DNA of 64,000 nt from Saprospiraceae bacterium (GCA_019638455.1 JAHBTU010000002.1:1398501-1462500); one strand, 5' to 3'. Shown: positions 7,201-15,841, counted from the stretch's first letter. Notes: a model not told the origin generated them from the sequence alone. Translations and numbers: made by a program.

Positions 7201-9915
7201 CTGTGGACGACCATCTTTGCTCACTACGGCGAACTGCACCTCGCCTCCGTCCTGACTGATTTCTTTGGAACCCCAACGATTGACCGGGATGGCCACGCCC
7301 ACGAATTGGTCGTAGGGGAAATAGTCGAGCGCAAAATTGTCGGTGCTGAAATCGCCGCTTTTCTCGAAGGCGCGTATGCGGAAATTTGCCACCAACTTGC
7401 CGGGGGCTTGGTCGCTATGGCCGAGTTGGAGTGGTACGTTGGCTTGGCCGCTTTCGTCGGTGTTGCCATCGAAAAGCACTTGCGGTTCGCTGTAAAAATC
7501 GCGTGCGGGGTCGTCGAACATAAAGTCTTTGAAGTTGGGAAACTGGGTTTGGGTCGTGCGCATTTCCATTTCCACTTTGGCTTTCAGGTTGCCTGCGGTG
7601 GCGCCGTGAAGCCATTTGACCATGAGTTTGCCATTCAGGTTTCGGTCGTTGCCCGACAGTTCTTTTTTTCCAAAATTCAAGTCAAGTTTCAGTCGGTTGG
7701 GTTTTACGGTTTCAATTTTCAGTTGCTTGGTGAATGTCGCGCCACCCACTTGCACTTTGGCTGTCCAATTGCCCGTCGGGGCATCGGGTCGGGTGGCGCA
7801 GTGCAGCGGATAGACGCCGCCTGTGCTTTGGGTGGAGACGACGCGATATTGCAGCGACCCGCGCGGGTCGGTGAGTTCGAGCGTGATGGGGTGTGCGTTG
7901 GGCAGCGTGCCCAATTTGTCTTCCAGCACGAAATTGAGGAAGAGCGAGTCGCCCGGTCGCCACACGCCGCGTTCGCCATAGAGGTAGCCCTTCAAGCCTT
8001 TTTGTGCTTCGGTGCCTGCCACGTCGAAGCGGCTGAGCGAGAGGGTGCTGCCGTCGGCCATGCGCAAATAGCCCCGGCTGCCGCCGCGTGTCGCCACAGC
8101 TACGAAGGGCACCTCGCGCAGTCCTTCCACTACGACTGTGCCGGAGCCATCGGTGCGTGTTTTGGCGAGGGGTTGCAGCTGGTAGTTGAAGAGTTCCACA
8201 TCCACGTTGCTCACTGGCGCGGTGGTGTGGAGGTTGGTGACGGCTACAAAGAGCGAATTGTCCTTGCCGCGTTTGGCGGTGATGCCCAAATCGCTGACGA
8301 GGGCGTTGCGCTTGACGAAGCGCTGATAGTTGTAGTACTCGCGGGTGCAGGGGTTCTCTCGATTGCCCCACTCGTAGCCTTCGTCGTCGTACCAATCGCC
8401 GCTGAAGTAGATGCCGCGATAACCGCCGAGGATGCTGGTCAGTTGGCCGTTGTCGTCGAGTTGGCCGATGCGAGCCATGCCATCGGCATCTGCCCAATCT
8501 TCACCCGACGCTCGGGGTGTTTGGTTGGTGTCGCTGCTTTCGCTGGGGCTGCAAGTATAGGTGGTGTAGCCACGTCGGAAAGCGAGACGCACCTGATATA
8601 TGGCGCCCGGGTCTTGCTGCACGATGTCTTTTAGGTCGAGGGCATAACGTTGCCACGCGGCGCTGCTGGCTCTGGGGTTGAGTTCGCTAAGGGATATTTT
8701 TTTCTGCAAAATAATTTTCCCGACGCGCTCGAGTTCGTAGTCGCCTTCCAATTCGTTGACTTGCAAATATTGGAGAATGTTGGAGTTGTAAATTTTGAAC
8801 ACTTCGACATCCACCGCACGCAGGCCGACGGCTTCAAAGGGGAAAATGATGCTTCCGTCGGTGTTTTGGGGGATGATGGCACCGCGCCCTACCAACCGCA
8901 CGGAAGGTTTCAGGTCTTCAAACACCAGCGCCCAGTCGCTGCGTTCTTTCATAGAAGCCCCTGCGATGTTTCTGATGCCTGCCTCCACGCGCAGGTTTTT
9001 GTCGCCCACCACGCGGCTGCCCGGATAGACGCGCACGAAATTGCCATCCATGTTGAAAGTCAAATTGCCGGTGTAATCGTCCAGCCGAATCAGCCCGCTC
9101 AAATCCTGTTTGGTGGCGATGGGGTCGGAAAAATTGAGCACGACGTGCGGGATTTCGGTCTGCACGACTTTGGCGCTGAGCACGACAAACTCATCGAGCG
9201 CTGGCACCATTTGCTCCATTTTGTCTTTTTTGTTGATGCCGATGGGTTCGCCCGTCCACGACAGCTCCACTTTGGAGCGGACGTTGCCGCGTTCTACGTT
9301 GTTGACATAAAACTCGTGGGTGCGGTTGTTGTCTTTGTGTACCCAACTGATGGGGAGGGCTTTGTTGCCTTGTTTGGCCGAAAGCATTTTTTCCACTGGG
9401 CCTGCCTCGACGGATTCGCTGGTGAATATACTACCCGTGAGCTGCTGCAAGCGCAAGTTGGAAGCATCCTGTGTGCGCAACCCGTCGGTGATGACCTCAA
9501 AGGCGAGCTCGCGAATGTTGAAGTCGAACTCAAAGGCTTGGATGTTGCTCGGCACATCCTTGAAAATTTTTCCCAACGCTACCTTGCCGACGTATTTTTT
9601 GCCGTAGGGCAAGGGTTCGGCGGGCTGCAATAGGATGGTGCGGTCGTCTTCCCAGACCGCGTCGCCCGCGATGGCCGGAGACACGGAGAAAAACTTTGAT
9701 GCCACCTGTTTGCCCACTTGGTCGGTGGCGACTGCCGGATGGACGAATCGCACGCGAATGGCATCGCCGCGCCCAATGGCACCGCTCGTGTAGGCATAGA
9801 CGTACTTCGACACTGCCAAATAATAGGCTTCGTCTTTGTTGATTTTGCTGCAAGCGTTGAACAGGATAAGGGAAAAGAGTAGGGATAGGGCGAAAAATGT
9901 GAGATGCTTCCGCAT
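4270..9915 (-). CDS. Alpha-2-macroglobulin family lipoprotein
   Basis: A 1881-aa bacterial alpha-2-macroglobulin (YfhM/YfaS-like) thought to trap foreign proteases at the cell envelope. The start at 9915 gives a signal peptide with lipobox FNAC (lipidated Cys22). An upstream in-frame start at 9981 would bury it. Long stretches of beta-rich MG domains follow, then the MG2-like segment KGYLYGERGVWRPGDS, typical of these proteins. The thioester motif is present as YPHGCVEQVTS with Cys1428, embedded in the helical thioester domain (PGGSFSYWPGEADVNDWSS). The length is normal for the family. In proteobacteria such genes often pair with PBP1C; here the only class A PBP is 43 kb away. It is transcribed alone, with a hairpin repeat at 10014 before it. 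Confidence 0.93.
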   Translation of the reverse strand: MRKHLTFFALSLLFSLILFNACSKINKDEAYYLAVSKYVYAYTSGAIGRGDAIRVRFVHPAVATDQVGKQVASKFFSVSPAIAGDAVWEDDRTILLQPAEPLPYGKKYVGKVALGKIFKDVPSNIQAFEFDFNIRELAFEVITDGLRTQDASNLRLQQLTGSIFTSESVEAGPVEKMLSAKQGNKALPISWVHKDNNRTHEFYVNNVERGNVRSKVELSWTGEPIGINKKDKMEQMVPALDEFVVLSAKVVQTEIPHVVLNFSDPIATKQDLSGLIRLDDYTGNLTFNMDGNFVRVYPGSRVVGDKNLRVEAGIRNIAGASMKERSDWALVFEDLKPSVRLVGRGAIIPQNTDGSIIFPFEAVGLRAVDVEVFKIYNSNILQYLQVNELEGDYELERVGKIILQKKISLSELNPRASSAAWQRYALDLKDIVQQDPGAIYQVRLAFRRGYTTYTCSPSESSDTNQTPRASGEDWADADGMARIGQLDDNGQLTSILGGYRGIYFSGDWYDDEGYEWGNRENPCTREYYNYQRFVKRNALVSDLGITAKRGKDNSLFVAVTNLHTTAPVSNVDVELFNYQLQPLAKTRTDGSGTVVVEGLREVPFVAVATRGGSRGYLRMADGSTLSLSRFDVAGTEAQKGLKGYLYGERGVWRPGDSLFLNFVLEDKLGTLPNAHPITLELTDPRGSLQYRVVSTQSTGGVYPLHCATRPDAPTGNWTAKVQVGGATFTKQLKIETVKPNRLKLDLNFGKKELSGNDRNLNGKLMVKWLHGATAGNLKAKVEMEMRTTQTQFPNFKDFMFDDPARDFYSEPQVLFDGNTDESGQANVPLQLGHSDQAPGKLVANFRIRAFEKSGDFSTDNFALDYFPYDQFVGVAIPVNRWGSKEISQDGGEVQFAVVSKDGRPQPNKKIEVGLYRCDWRWWWDEDRSSNVAQYNSANHVNAVEKATLVTDGRGLAKWKVRPGNWGRYLIRAVDPQSGHAGGDFFWSGYPAQLDDIKSRNAAAMLAFSVEKEKYAVGEEVVLKVPASENGRILLTLENGTRVARHLWFDAKSGDNLLKFKTTEEMAPTVYAHVSLLQPHAQTKNDLPIRMYGVMPVNVENPQTHLQPKLAMPDVLKPGETFTVSVSESSGKACAYTLAIVDEGLLDLTRFETPNPWNTFYAREALGVKTWDIYDYVLGAYGAELERILAVGGDAINQKAKNAAQVNRFKPAVVHIGPFYLEKGKTAKHSLKLDNYVGSVRAMLVCSAPAANSKGAYGMAEKTCPVRKPLMILPTLPRVLGPGESLKLPVDVFAMESKVKNATVRVAEKTGLVAVQGDGSNALTFSQPGEQMTYFDLKVGNKTGAAKFTITAQGGGETVSQDIEIMVRNPNPIVSTVWEGTVEPGQEWSQTFDPSRFTDVASTVLEVSALPAINLSQHLQYLIQYPHGCVEQVTSSAFPQLYVDLLSPLSEKQKNEVTRNITAAIETLRNFQQPGGSFSYWPGEADVNDWSSTYAGHFLLEAKNKGYSIPAGILDQWIAYQTNTSRRWNSSSADYYDSDLTQAYRLYTLALAGKPDLASMNRLREKKDQYAQSASLLATAYAQAGKPEAAKEIIATKWRDDWRYNWWGRTYGSDLRDRALMLETYTAIGDVARAQTTANLVCNELGKENGWYWNTQSLATSLRALSKYVSKNFKEGASFAYRINGNGWKNGDSSRPISTVNLADNSASATVKNNGKAKLYTRLIVNARPVVGEEQATASNIALSIRYTDSKGNPIDIGRLPQGTDFVAEVTVRRNSDFSFPFTELALSQTFPSGWEILNARMSGVSGLANSPSDYQDIRDDRVYTYFNLPRPHNQNQSDTRVYRIQLNAAYAGRYYLPSVACEAMYDNRIRATVPGKWVEVI

Positions 9916-10013
9916 GGGTATGAAAGTGTGGATAGTAAGTGAGTCGGTTCTTTCTTGGGATAAAAGTAGGGGGAAATCCAATTCTATAACCAGATTGAAA
10001 AGGATTTGAAAAT

Positions 10014-10070
10014 AGACTTGTTGCGGTGGAGGGCTTTCCCTTCGCCAAAGGCATCCACCGCAACAAGTCT
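10014..10070. repeat. 57-bp hairpin repeat (family C), copy 1
   Basis: The arms AGACTTGTTGCGGTGGA and its complement TCCACCGCAACAAGTCT close a near-perfect 17-18-bp stem. The same unit occurs at 22326-22382 and 55254-55310, each time in a gap between genes. Confidence 0.85.
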
Positions 10071-10075
10071 AATGT

Positions 10076-10144
10076 CCTTGATTGTTTGGAGTGATTTTCA
10101 CGCGATTGCAAGCATCGTTCGCTCAAAACCATATAGCGTTGACT
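10076..10144. repeat. Diverged partial copy of interspersed element family A
   Basis: CCTTGATTG, GATTTTCA, GATTGC, CGTTC and TCAAAACCA occur in the same order and spacing as in the middle of the copies at 49135, 50183 and 58782. The first and last thirds are missing. Confidence 0.45.
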
Positions 10145-10211
10145 CTATCAGCGCCCTTTTTCAAGGGCATATTAAGTTTTTGTGACTGACCAAACATGGG
10201 GCGCGATTGCC

Positions 10212-10219
10212 TACTTTTG
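10212..10219 (+). promoter_or_regulatory. Candidate -7 promoter box (TACTTTTG) for the patatin gene
   Basis: TACTTTTG matches TAnnTTTG and lies 27 bases upstream of the ATG at 10247. The nearest TTTG (10179-10182) is too far for a standard -33 element. Confidence 0.35.
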
Positions 10220-10246
10220 CCGACACATACCTAAAACTCAGTCACC

Positions 10247-11326
10247 ATGCACAAGCCCAAGTTGAAAGTCTTGACCATTGATGGCGGCGGTATTCGAGGC
10301 ATCCTCCCCTGCGCCATTTTGGCCGAACTCGAGCGGCGCCTCGGCAAGCCTGTTGCCGAAACGTTTGACCTGATTGCCGGCACCTCCACGGGCGGCATCA
10401 TTGCCTGCGGCCTCAACGTGCCGCACCCCACCACAGCAGGCAAGCCAAAATTCTCCGCCGCTCAACTGGGCGAGCTATACGAAAAAAACGGGGCCGACAT
10501 TTTCAAAAAAAGGGGCGGTATCTTTTCCGGCGTGACCAAACTGTTCGGAAAATCGTTTGCCCACGATGGGCTGGAAACCCTGCTTCGTGATTATTTCGGC
10601 GACGCACAACTGAACCAAACCTTCACCGAACTGCTCGTCACCTCCTACGACATCGAACACCGCAAGCCTTTTTACTTTCTTTCACGGCTGGCCAAACAAA
10701 ACCCCCAAGCGGAGAATTTTCCCCTGCTCGACATCGCTCGCTCCACCTCGGCAGCGCCTACCTACTTCGAGCCGAACGCCCTGCCGTGGGTCAATGGTGA
10801 CAAACTGACGCTTGTGGACGGCGGCGTGTTTGCCAACAACCCCTCCATGCTCGCATACGCGGAAGCGACAGAAATGCTTCGCGCCAAACCTTCGGCAGTG
10901 GCAGCAGCGACCACCCTCCCGGAGCAGAATAATGTTGTGGATGACTTGGATTTGGAAGCGTTTGTCCCGACGGTCAGCACTGGCGCGTCCGACATTTTCA
11001 TGCTCTCGCTCGGCACCGGGCGCGTGGTGCGCCCCTATCGCTACGAAAGTGCCAAATCCTGGGGCATGGCTCAATGGATTCGGCCCATCATTGACATCCT
11101 GATGCAAGGTGTGTCGGAAAGCGTTGACTATCAGATGAACTATGTGTTGCCGCCTCATGCTGACGGCACCAAGCACTACGTTCGCATCAACCCTGTGATT
11201 CCCGAAGAGTGTTCCGAGATGTCGGACGTGTCGGAAAAGAACATCCAAGGCTTGCAAGCAGTCGCCCGCCAAGCCGTTGAGGAAAATGAGGCATTGATAG
11301 AAGAGGTGTGCAGGGTGCTGGCTTGA
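10247..11326 (+). CDS. Patatin-like phospholipase
   Basis: A 359-aa patatin-fold lipid acyl hydrolase. It carries the oxyanion loop DGGGIRG (12-18), the nucleophile elbow GTSTGG with Ser47, and the catalytic dyad aspartate in VDGGVFANNPS (Asp191). There is no signal peptide or membrane segment, so it acts in the cytoplasm on membrane phospholipids or acyl substrates. The overall form resembles stand-alone bacterial patatins and is also similar to CapV-type phospholipases of CBASS defence. No nucleotide cyclase or cap genes lie nearby, so a defence role is not supported here. The start codon follows a -7 box at 10212. The 141-bp palindromic repeat starts 53 bases after the stop. Confidence 0.9.
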   Translation: MHKPKLKVLTIDGGGIRGILPCAILAELERRLGKPVAETFDLIAGTSTGGIIACGLNVPHPTTAGKPKFSAAQLGELYEKNGADIFKKRGGIFSGVTKLFGKSFAHDGLETLLRDYFGDAQLNQTFTELLVTSYDIEHRKPFYFLSRLAKQNPQAENFPLLDIARSTSAAPTYFEPNALPWVNGDKLTLVDGGVFANNPSMLAYAEATEMLRAKPSAVAAATTLPEQNNVVDDLDLEAFVPTVSTGASDIFMLSLGTGRVVRPYRYESAKSWGMAQWIRPIIDILMQGVSESVDYQMNYVLPPHADGTKHYVRINPVIPEECSEMSDVSEKNIQGLQAVARQAVEENEALIEEVCRVLA

Positions 11327-11379
11327 ATCTGCCGGCATGGGTAGGTGTGGCATGGCCGCGCTTGGGAATTTTGATGAGG

Positions 11380-11520
11380 CTGTCTCAAAAGGTTGATAAA
11401 GTTGATACGGTTGATGAAAGTTGATATGAGGAGTGAAAAACGGCATGAATCTCTGCCTTTCCGAATCAAAATATCAACCTTCATAAACTTTGATAAACCC
11501 TTGTCAACCTTTTGGGACAG
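11380..11520. repeat. 141-bp palindromic repeat (family D), copy 1
   Basis: It starts CTGTCTCAAAAGGTTGATAA and ends GTCAACCTTTTGGGACAG. The arms of about 48 bases are imperfect inverted repeats around a central GGAGTGAAAAACGG...CCG core. A second copy of exactly the same length, with about five mismatches, lies at 25618-25758. It looks like a non-autonomous mobile or REP-type element. The open frame leading into the P-type ATPase runs back into this element. Confidence 0.85.
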
Positions 11521-11523
11521 CAG

Positions 11524-11590
11524 CGGTGGAGCAAGATGTTGGGGCCAACCACTCGTTCCACCGTTTCTTGTTGGCGAGGATGCCAACAAG
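11524..11590. terminator. Two adjacent hairpins between the patatin and ATPase genes
   Basis: CGGTGGA...TCCACCG (11524-11563) and CTTGTTGGC-GAGGAT-GCCAACAAG (11567-11590) sit back to back just after the palindromic repeat. Neither has a T-tract, so they may be RNA structure in the ATPase leader rather than a terminator. Confidence 0.35.
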
Positions 11591-11623
11591 GGCATAACTT
11601 CGCCTGAACAAAACACCGTTGTC

Positions 11624-14122
11624 TTGCCGTCACAGAACAACCATCTCACAGGTCTCTCCCCCGAAGAAGTCGTCCGAAGTCGCGCCCAGCATGGGAGCAA
11701 CCGCCTCTATGTGCGACCCACGCGCCACCTGTTCCGTATGTTGAGAGAAATCGCGGTAGAGCCGATGTTCGTGCTGTTGGTATTGGCGTGCGCGCTCTAT
11801 TTTGCCATTGGCGACCGGGCGGATGCTTGGCTGATGGCAGGAGCCATTGTTTTTGTCACCTTGATTGAAATTGTGCAGGAATTGCGCAGCGAGAAAGCCC
11901 TCAGCGCCTTGCAGGAGCTTTCGCAGCCGCGTGCGGTCGTCATCCGTGAGGGCGAACGGCGCGAGGTGCCGGTAGAGGAAATCGTGGTGGGCGACTTGGT
12001 GGCCTTTTCCGAAGGTCAGCGCGTCCCTGCGGATGGCATACTGGTGCAACAAAACGACCTGAGCATGGACGAGGCCATACTCACAGGGGAATCGCTGCCC
12101 GTGAGCAAAAGCATCCACGAGGGCAACAACCTGCTTTACCAAGGCGCCACCGTCGCATCGGGCGCGGGCGTGGCGCGTGTGCAAGCGGTGGGCGCTCGCA
12201 CAGAGTTAGGCAAGTTGGGCAAGTCCATCGAGACCATCGAGACCACCCCCACACCCTTGCAGGTGCAAATTGACCGCTTTGTGCGCCAGATGCTGCTGGC
12301 TGGTTTGGTTGCGTTTCTCATGGTTTTCGCCATCAATTACGCCTACGCGGGGGCTTTTCTGACCGCGCTGTTGTTTTCATTGGCCTTCGCCATGGCCTTG
12401 GTGCCGGAAGAGATTCCGGTGGCTTTCACCACCTTCATGGCGCTCGGCGCATATCGCATGACGCGGCAAAAGGTGCTGGTAAAACAACCCAAGACCGTCG
12501 AAAGCCTCGGCGCGGCCACCGTGATTTGCCTCGACAAAACTGGCACCATCACCGAGAACCGAATGTCGGTGGCTGCGGTGCGCGATTTTTCGGGCAAAGG
12601 GCGCGTGCTCGAATACGCAATGTGGGCCAGCGAGCCGGAGCCATTCGACGCGATGGAAAAAGCTATCCACGCTGCATACGAGCAAGAAACTGACCACGCC
12701 CGGCGCTCCGATGTCGAAATGGTGCACGAGTACCCACTGAGCGGCATCCCGCCTATGATGACTCATGTGTATCGCCCCACCACACGCCCTCCGGCACCAA
12801 TCGGCGACATGGGGGCTGACCTCATCGCTACCAAAGGCGCAGTGGAGCGCATTCTCCGGGTTTGCGGCGTGGACGACGAGCAGGAGCGCGTCATTTTGGA
12901 ACAAACCAAAGAAATGGCGCGAAAGGGCTATCGCGTATTGGGCGTGGCAAGCGCCGAATGGAACGATGCGGAATACCCTAAGGAACAAGATGATTTCCCG
13001 TGGCAGTTTGAAGGCTTGGTGGCCCTCTACGACCCGCCCAAACCCAATATCAAACAAGTCATCAATCAATTTTATGAGGCGGGCATCGCGGTGAAAATGG
13101 TGACAGGCGACTATCCCGAAACCGCCCTGAATATCGCACACGAAAGCGGTATCCGAATAGAGGGAACACCTGTGACAGGCGAAGCGGTGATGCAGATGAG
13201 CGACGCGCAATTGGGTGAGGCCGCTGCGCGTGTCTCGGTATTTGCGCGGATGTTTCCCGATGCCAAATTGCGCGTGGTGGAGGCACTCAAAGCCAATGGC
13301 GAAGTGGTGGCCATGACGGGCGACGGAGTGAACGACGGCCCCGCGCTGAGAGCCGCGCAAGTAGGGGTGGCGATGGGGCGCCGCGGCACCGAAATCGCCA
13401 AAGGCGCGGCCTCCATGGTGCTGCTCGACGACGACCTCGCCCGCATGGTGGAAGCCATCCGTACCGGGCGGCGCATCTACTACAACCTGCGCAAGGCCAT
13501 CCGCTACATCATTTCGATTCACCTGCCCATCGTGTTGGCGGTCTTGCTGCCCCTGTTGTTCGGCTGGCCCTATTTGCACATCCTGATGCCCGTGCACGTC
13601 ATTTTTCTCGAACTCATCATGGGGCCTACCTGTGCCATTGCCTACGAAAACGAACCCGCCGAACCCAATGTGCTGAACAAACTGCCGCACGCGGCCACCA
13701 CTAGCCTGTTTTCGTGGCGCGAGCTCTCGCTCAGCCTCGTGCAGGGGCTGGCTATCACCGTTGGGGTCTTTGTCATGTATCATTACGCCATTGCGTTGGG
13801 CAAGGACGAAGCGACCACGCGCTCTTTCGTGTTCATCACCATGTTGTTTGCCAATATCTTTCTGACATTGGCCAATCGCTCGTTTGAATACACGGTCGTG
13901 CGCACTATTTTTTACCGCAATCGGCTGCTATGGGGCATGGTGGGAGTGTCGGTGGCGCTATCCATGTCGGTGTTGTGGGTGCCGTGGATGCGGGAGATGT
14001 TCCGATTGGGCACGCTCTCCACTGCCGAAGTAGGCTGGTGCCTGCTCGCAGCCTTGGCCTCGGTCGGTTGGTTTGAGCTGTGGAAGGCGGTGAGAAAGGT
14101 TGAGCAGGTTGAGAAAGAATGA
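11624..14122 (+). CDS. Cation-translocating P-type ATPase (P2-like)
   Basis: An integral membrane ATP-driven cation pump of about 832 aa with the standard order of domains. These are an N-terminal cation-ATPase segment (LTGLSPEEVVRSRAQHGSN), the actuator domain with TGES (DEAILTGESLPVSK), membrane motif VPEEIP, phosphorylation motif DKTGTITENRM, hinge MTGDGVNDGPALRAAQVGVAM, and six C-terminal membrane segments. PEEIP in place of the PEGLP of SERCA-type pumps leaves calcium, magnesium or another cation possible. The start is uncertain: no ATG exists between the repeat at 11380-11520 and residue LFRMLRE. A TTG at 11624 places the usual few residues before LTGLSPEE. The open frame extends further up through the repeat (TTG at 11393). 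Confidence 0.88.
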   Translation: MPSQNNHLTGLSPEEVVRSRAQHGSNRLYVRPTRHLFRMLREIAVEPMFVLLVLACALYFAIGDRADAWLMAGAIVFVTLIEIVQELRSEKALSALQELSQPRAVVIREGERREVPVEEIVVGDLVAFSEGQRVPADGILVQQNDLSMDEAILTGESLPVSKSIHEGNNLLYQGATVASGAGVARVQAVGARTELGKLGKSIETIETTPTPLQVQIDRFVRQMLLAGLVAFLMVFAINYAYAGAFLTALLFSLAFAMALVPEEIPVAFTTFMALGAYRMTRQKVLVKQPKTVESLGAATVICLDKTGTITENRMSVAAVRDFSGKGRVLEYAMWASEPEPFDAMEKAIHAAYEQETDHARRSDVEMVHEYPLSGIPPMMTHVYRPTTRPPAPIGDMGADLIATKGAVERILRVCGVDDEQERVILEQTKEMARKGYRVLGVASAEWNDAEYPKEQDDFPWQFEGLVALYDPPKPNIKQVINQFYEAGIAVKMVTGDYPETALNIAHESGIRIEGTPVTGEAVMQMSDAQLGEAAARVSVFARMFPDAKLRVVEALKANGEVVAMTGDGVNDGPALRAAQVGVAMGRRGTEIAKGAASMVLLDDDLARMVEAIRTGRRIYYNLRKAIRYIISIHLPIVLAVLLPLLFGWPYLHILMPVHVIFLELIMGPTCAIAYENEPAEPNVLNKLPHAATTSLFSWRELSLSLVQGLAITVGVFVMYHYAIALGKDEATTRSFVFITMLFANIFLTLANRSFEYTVVRTIFYRNRLLWGMVGVSVALSMSVLWVPWMREMFRLGTLSTAEVGWCLLAALASVGWFELWKAVRKVEQVEKE

Positions 14123-14519
14123 GAATGCGCAAAAGAGAACGGCAGCGACAAAAAAAAGTTGATAATGCGAATGAGGGGGGGCAGCTATTCTCGGTTTGTA
14201 AGAGGTGTTGTCATTTGAGGAACGAAACAGGTGACATATCGGCCTGTTTTTGAGATGTCACCCCTCCATTTTTCCGGGATGACACCTCAGAACCCTACAA
14301 AGCGAGAATCGCTGGAGGGATTGAAGTAAAGTGTTGAAAATCTCCCCCCTGTGCCTCTGTGTATTCTTATTGTTTCCATTAGAATGACACAGTTTTACGA
14401 ACACTCTCGACGAATCAGGCTCAAACCCTGCAATTGGCCTTGCTAGTCGAAAAAATGGCCATTCCCTCACCCAAGCCCCTCCTTCGCAACAACGCTATTC
14501 TATTGACAAATCCACAATC
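14123..14519. other. Intergenic region, no gene seen
   Basis: It contains loosely repeated words around GGTGACAT/GATGTCACC/GATGACACC (14229-14290). It also holds a GTGCCTCTGTGTATTCTTAT stretch (about 14350) that recurs at 44605 as GTGCCTCTGTGTTTTCTTAT, about 70-90 bases before the zinc-ribbon gene. No open frame there looks coding. Confidence 0.4.
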
Positions 14520-15644
14520 ATGCAACACTCCACCCACACCCTCATCGTTGGCGCCGGCCCGGCTGGCCTCGCCGTCGCCGGAAGGCTCGCTAAAATGGGT
14601 TTGCCACATATCTTGTTGGAAAAAGGCGCTCGTGTATCGGCCTCGTGGCACCAGCACTACGAGCGGCTTTGCCTGCACACCGTGAAGGAACACTCCGACT
14701 TGCCGCATTGGCCCATGCCCGCCGAATATCCCTTGTATGTGCCACGTCTGGGCATGATTGCTTATTGGGAAAATTATGTGCAAACCATGAACCTCGAGCC
14801 ACAGTTTGGGCAGGAGGTGATAAGCGTGCGGCGAATAAATGGGGAATGGGTGACCACAACCCGAACAGATGTCTTCGCCTCCCCAAACGTGGTCGTGGCG
14901 ACGGGCTACAACCGCGTGCCTTACCAGCCAACATGGCCTGCTCAAGCGCAATTCAAAGGCAACTTGATGCACAGCTGCGCATATCGAAATGCCGCGCCTT
15001 TCAAGGGGCAGCGGGTACTCATCGTCGGCATCGGCAACACGGGCGCCGAATTGGCGCTCGACCTGTATGAAAATGGTGCTTTCCCCGCTATTTCAGTTCG
15101 GGGGCCAGTCAATTTTATCCGTCGAGACATAGCCGGGCGGCCTGCTCAACGCACCGCGATTATGCTGGGCCGACTGCCCAATTGGGCCTACGACTTCATC
15201 GCCCGGATGGTGCAAAAATGGTCGGTTGGCGATTTGACACCTTACGGCCTGACGGCTTCCCCCTACGCGCCTTCCGAGCAATTGCGGCGCTTTGGAAAGG
15301 TACCTGTCATTGACATCGGCACCATTGACCTGATTAAACAACGAAAAGTGAAAATACTGCCGGGCATCCAGCAGTTCAACGAAGACTCGGTCTCCTTCAC
15401 AAACGGCCAAACCGAACCTTTTGATACCGTCATCGCCTGCACGGGCTATCGCGCACAAGTGGAGGATTTTGTCGAAAACGCACAGCCCCTTCTGAACGAA
15501 AGGGGCTACCCACGCAGTTTGTGGTTCGACGACGAAGCATACAAAGGGCTTTATTTCTGCGGGTTCTCCACGCCTTTGAGCGGCATTCTGCGAAACATCA
15601 AAATGGATTCGGAGCGCATCGCGGCGCATATTCAGGGGGCATAG
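14520..15644 (+). CDS. Flavin-containing monooxygenase / NAD(P)-binding oxidoreductase
   Basis: A 374-aa FAD-dependent monooxygenase of the FMO/YUCCA-like group. The FAD-binding Rossmann motif is GAGPAGLAVAGRL (10-22). FMO-like features follow (RVSASWHQHYERLCLHT), then the NADPH-binding motif VGIGNTGAELALDL and the ATG-type motif VVATGYNRVPY. The C-terminal segment VIACTGYRAQVEDF is also typical. It is soluble and cytoplasmic. Homologues oxygenate nitrogen or sulfur of small molecules or perform Baeyer-Villiger reactions; the substrate here is not predictable. It stands alone between two non-coding regions. Confidence 0.85.
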   Translation: MQHSTHTLIVGAGPAGLAVAGRLAKMGLPHILLEKGARVSASWHQHYERLCLHTVKEHSDLPHWPMPAEYPLYVPRLGMIAYWENYVQTMNLEPQFGQEVISVRRINGEWVTTTRTDVFASPNVVVATGYNRVPYQPTWPAQAQFKGNLMHSCAYRNAAPFKGQRVLIVGIGNTGAELALDLYENGAFPAISVRGPVNFIRRDIAGRPAQRTAIMLGRLPNWAYDFIARMVQKWSVGDLTPYGLTASPYAPSEQLRRFGKVPVIDIGTIDLIKQRKVKILPGIQQFNEDSVSFTNGQTEPFDTVIACTGYRAQVEDFVENAQPLLNERGYPRSLWFDDEAYKGLYFCGFSTPLSGILRNIKMDSERIAAHIQGA

Positions 15645-15700
15645 GGGCAGTCGCTCCAACTTACGGGCATTATTTCCATTTTGCGGGCACGCCCCTGACA

Positions 15701-15841
15701 GGCCGTATCCACGCTGCTTGACATTATTTTTGTGCTGCAAAGATGCAAAGGCACAAAATGCGGCCAATCAATGCGTATTTTGCTTTGCGTCTTTGTGGCT
15801 TCGTGGCAAATTTGAAAATGCCCAGAGGTGTGGGCCGTATC
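15701..15841. mobile_element. MITE-like element (family E) with 9-bp flanking duplication, copy 1
   Basis: The element proper spans about 15710-15832. It starts CACGCTGCTTGACATTATTT and ends AAATGCCCAGAGGTGTG, imperfect terminal inverted repeats. GGCCGTATC lies directly outside each end (15701-15709 and 15833-15841), as expected for a target-site duplication. The inside matches the reverse complement of 27807-27925 (CACAAAATGCG, TTTTGCTTTGCG, CGTGGCAAATTTGAAA). It is too short to encode a transposase. Confidence 0.7.

Larger units (their letters stand above)
9916..10246. other. Intergenic region between two divergent genes, filled with repeats
   Basis: It holds the upstream region of the macroglobulin gene, a 57-bp hairpin repeat (10014-10070), a remnant resembling family A (10076-10144) and a -7 box before the patatin gene. 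No coding potential beyond these was seen. Confidence 0.5.

Noticed and set aside
5638..8634. A 998-aa open frame on the plus strand
   Set aside because: It lies fully antisense to the alpha-2-macroglobulin gene. Its composition (rich in G, V, H, F, A) is the usual mirror of a GC-rich coding strand, with no domain or signal.
10247..11326. Patatin as a CBASS (CapV) defence effector
   Set aside because: No nucleotide cyclase, HORMA, TRIP13 or ubiquitin-like cap genes flank it. Patatins of this kind are common in metabolism.
11393..11623. The 77-residue upstream extension of the P-type ATPase as real coding
   Set aside because: Most of it is the palindromic repeat (the same peptide appears at 25631), followed by hairpins. 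It has no similarity in style to P-type ATPase N-termini.
12377..13783. A 468-aa minus-strand frame opposite the P-type ATPase
   Set aside because: Histidine-rich shadow; the ATPase motifs are all on the plus strand.
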